Source: Microcaldota archaeon | GTDB taxonomy: Archaea; Micrarchaeota; Micrarchaeia; Micrarchaeales; Micrarchaeaceae | Length of the DNA stretch: 6,367 nt | Reading direction: 5' to 3' | NCBI GenBank assembly: GCA_021812025.1 | Contig: JAKAPD010000031.1 | Location: forward strand, 1-6,367 | Part shown: piece by piece, positions 6,135 through 6,367 of the stretch | How positions within the stretch are numbered: position 1 is the first letter of the stretch | Layout of the letters: each line of letters begins with the position of its first letter | The notes under the pieces: model-generated | Told to the model about the DNA's origin: nothing | Database searches by the model: none | What the model saw: the letters and a program-made list of their open reading frames with translations, nothing else | Program-made: the position numbers and the translations under genes

Positions 6135-6236
6135 TCATTTCTTTTTGATTTCGCCAGTGAGTATCTCTCCACAGGTGCATTCTCCCTTCGGCTTTCCGCA
6201 AACGGCGCATACTATGGTCCACTTCTTCTTTTTCAT
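6135..6236 (-). CDS. 33-residue four-cysteine microprotein (putative zinc binder)
   Basis: The minus strand encodes 33 residues beginning MKKKKWTIVC and ending in KKK. The cysteines form a compact CAVC...CTC pattern (C10, C13, C20, C22; CxxC, six residues, CxC) suited to one zinc ion, with lysine-rich ends. It is preceded by a TATA-like TTATTTAAC centred about 25 bases before the ATG, as expected for a leaderless archaeal gene, which makes real expression likely despite the size. It ends 6 bases from the operon's last stop, so the two units converge. No family was recognised. It may be a small nucleic-acid-binding or regulatory protein. It is shorter than many gene-calling cutoffs. Confidence 0.6.
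   Translation of the reverse strand: MKKKKWTIVCAVCGKPKGECTCGEILTGEIKKK
6138..6146 (+). terminator. T-rich tract, possible archaeal terminator of the operon
   Basis: TTTCTTTTT lies 10-18 bases after the operon's final stop codon. Archaeal RNA polymerase often terminates at such T-runs without a hairpin. The same bases also encode the lysine-rich tail of the convergent 33-residue gene, so the run could simply be coding. Confidence 0.35.
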
Positions 6237-6250
6237 GATTAGGTATGTTA

Positions 6251-6272
6251 AGATAAGTTAAATAACTTATCT
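6251..6272. promoter_or_regulatory. 10-bp inverted repeat in a divergent promoter (candidate operator and shared TATA region)
   Basis: Perfect arms AGATAAGTTA (6251-6260) and TAACTTATCT (6263-6272) are separated by AA. The centre supplies a TATA-like sequence in both directions: TTATTTAAC for the leftward 33-residue gene (start 6236, about 25 bases away) and TTAAATAA for the rightward gene (start 6295, about 33 bases away). One dimeric regulator bound here could control both genes at once. The symmetry is too long to be likely by chance even in AT-rich DNA. Confidence 0.55.
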
Positions 6273-6294
6273 AAGTGATAAAATCTAGGTTCTT

Positions 6295-6367
6295 ATGGAA
6301 AGCGGCATACCTGCGTGGATGATTTGCGAAGACATACTAAACAAGGCAAAAGACGAATTGATAACGG
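6295..6367 (+). CDS. Start of an unidentified gene, cut by the window edge
   Basis: Twenty-four complete codons are visible, beginning MESGIPAWMICEDIL and continuing with a charged helical stretch. The reading is open to the window edge and lies about 33 bases after a TATA-like element, with an expected leader of only a few bases. No SD motif sits at normal spacing; a GTGAT at 6275-6279 is too far away. The fragment is too short for a family call. It is divergent from the 33-residue gene and shares its promoter region. Confidence 0.6.
   Translation, partial: MESGIPAWMICEDILNKAKDELIT

Noticed and set aside
1..6367. tRNA, rRNA, CRISPR array, insertion sequence or long repeats
   Set aside because: I looked for these by eye and saw none; almost every base is coding or short promoter DNA.

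Overview
The window looks archaeal. Its promoters carry TATA-like boxes about 25-33 bases upstream of start codons that have little or no leader, ribosome sites are of the GGTGA type, genes are packed with ATGA overlaps, and AUA and AGG/AGA codons are frequent. GC content is moderate by eye. The lineage cannot be fixed from this stretch: a DPANN (Micrarchaeota/ARMAN-like) or Thermoplasmatales-like archaeon is my guess, and a crenarchaeon is not excluded.

Layout. (1) Bases 1-1829, minus strand: a two-gene unit reading leftwards, made of an AMMECR1-domain protein followed after 4 bases by a UbiD-family decarboxylase that runs off the left edge. Both are recognisable but have lost family-hallmark residues. 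(2) Bases 1830-1899: a divergent promoter region with TATA-like boxes in both directions and a 20-bp near-palindrome overlapping the rightward box. (3) Bases 1900-6128, plus strand: six tightly packed genes (gaps of 0-9 bases or 4-base ATGA overlaps) that read as one operon. (4) Bases 6135-6236, minus strand: a 33-residue four-cysteine protein, convergent with the operon. (5) Bases 6237-6294: a second divergent promoter region built around a 10-bp inverted repeat. (6) From 6295: the start of an unidentified plus-strand gene cut by the window edge.

The operon is the main interest. In order it encodes a small two-helix protein resembling a VirB2/TrbC pilin, a polytopic membrane protein resembling VirB6/CedA, a protein with two N-terminal membrane helices and a domain resembling the VirB4 N-terminal half, a HerA/VirB4-type ATPase with intact Walker motifs, an unrecognised charged helical protein, and a small CxxC...CxxC protein. 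This is the minimal set of a type IV secretion-like channel. There is no relaxase, no VirD4 coupling protein and no VirB11 in view. That matches the archaeal DNA-import systems Ced (Sulfolobales) and Ted (Thermoproteales) better than a conjugative plasmid. The VirB4-like ATPase appears split into two coupled genes, and the last two genes look like system-specific accessories. The flanking housekeeping-type genes suggest a chromosomal rather than a mobile locus.

No tRNA, rRNA, CRISPR, insertion sequence or long repeat was seen. There is no gene-free stretch longer than about 70 bases.
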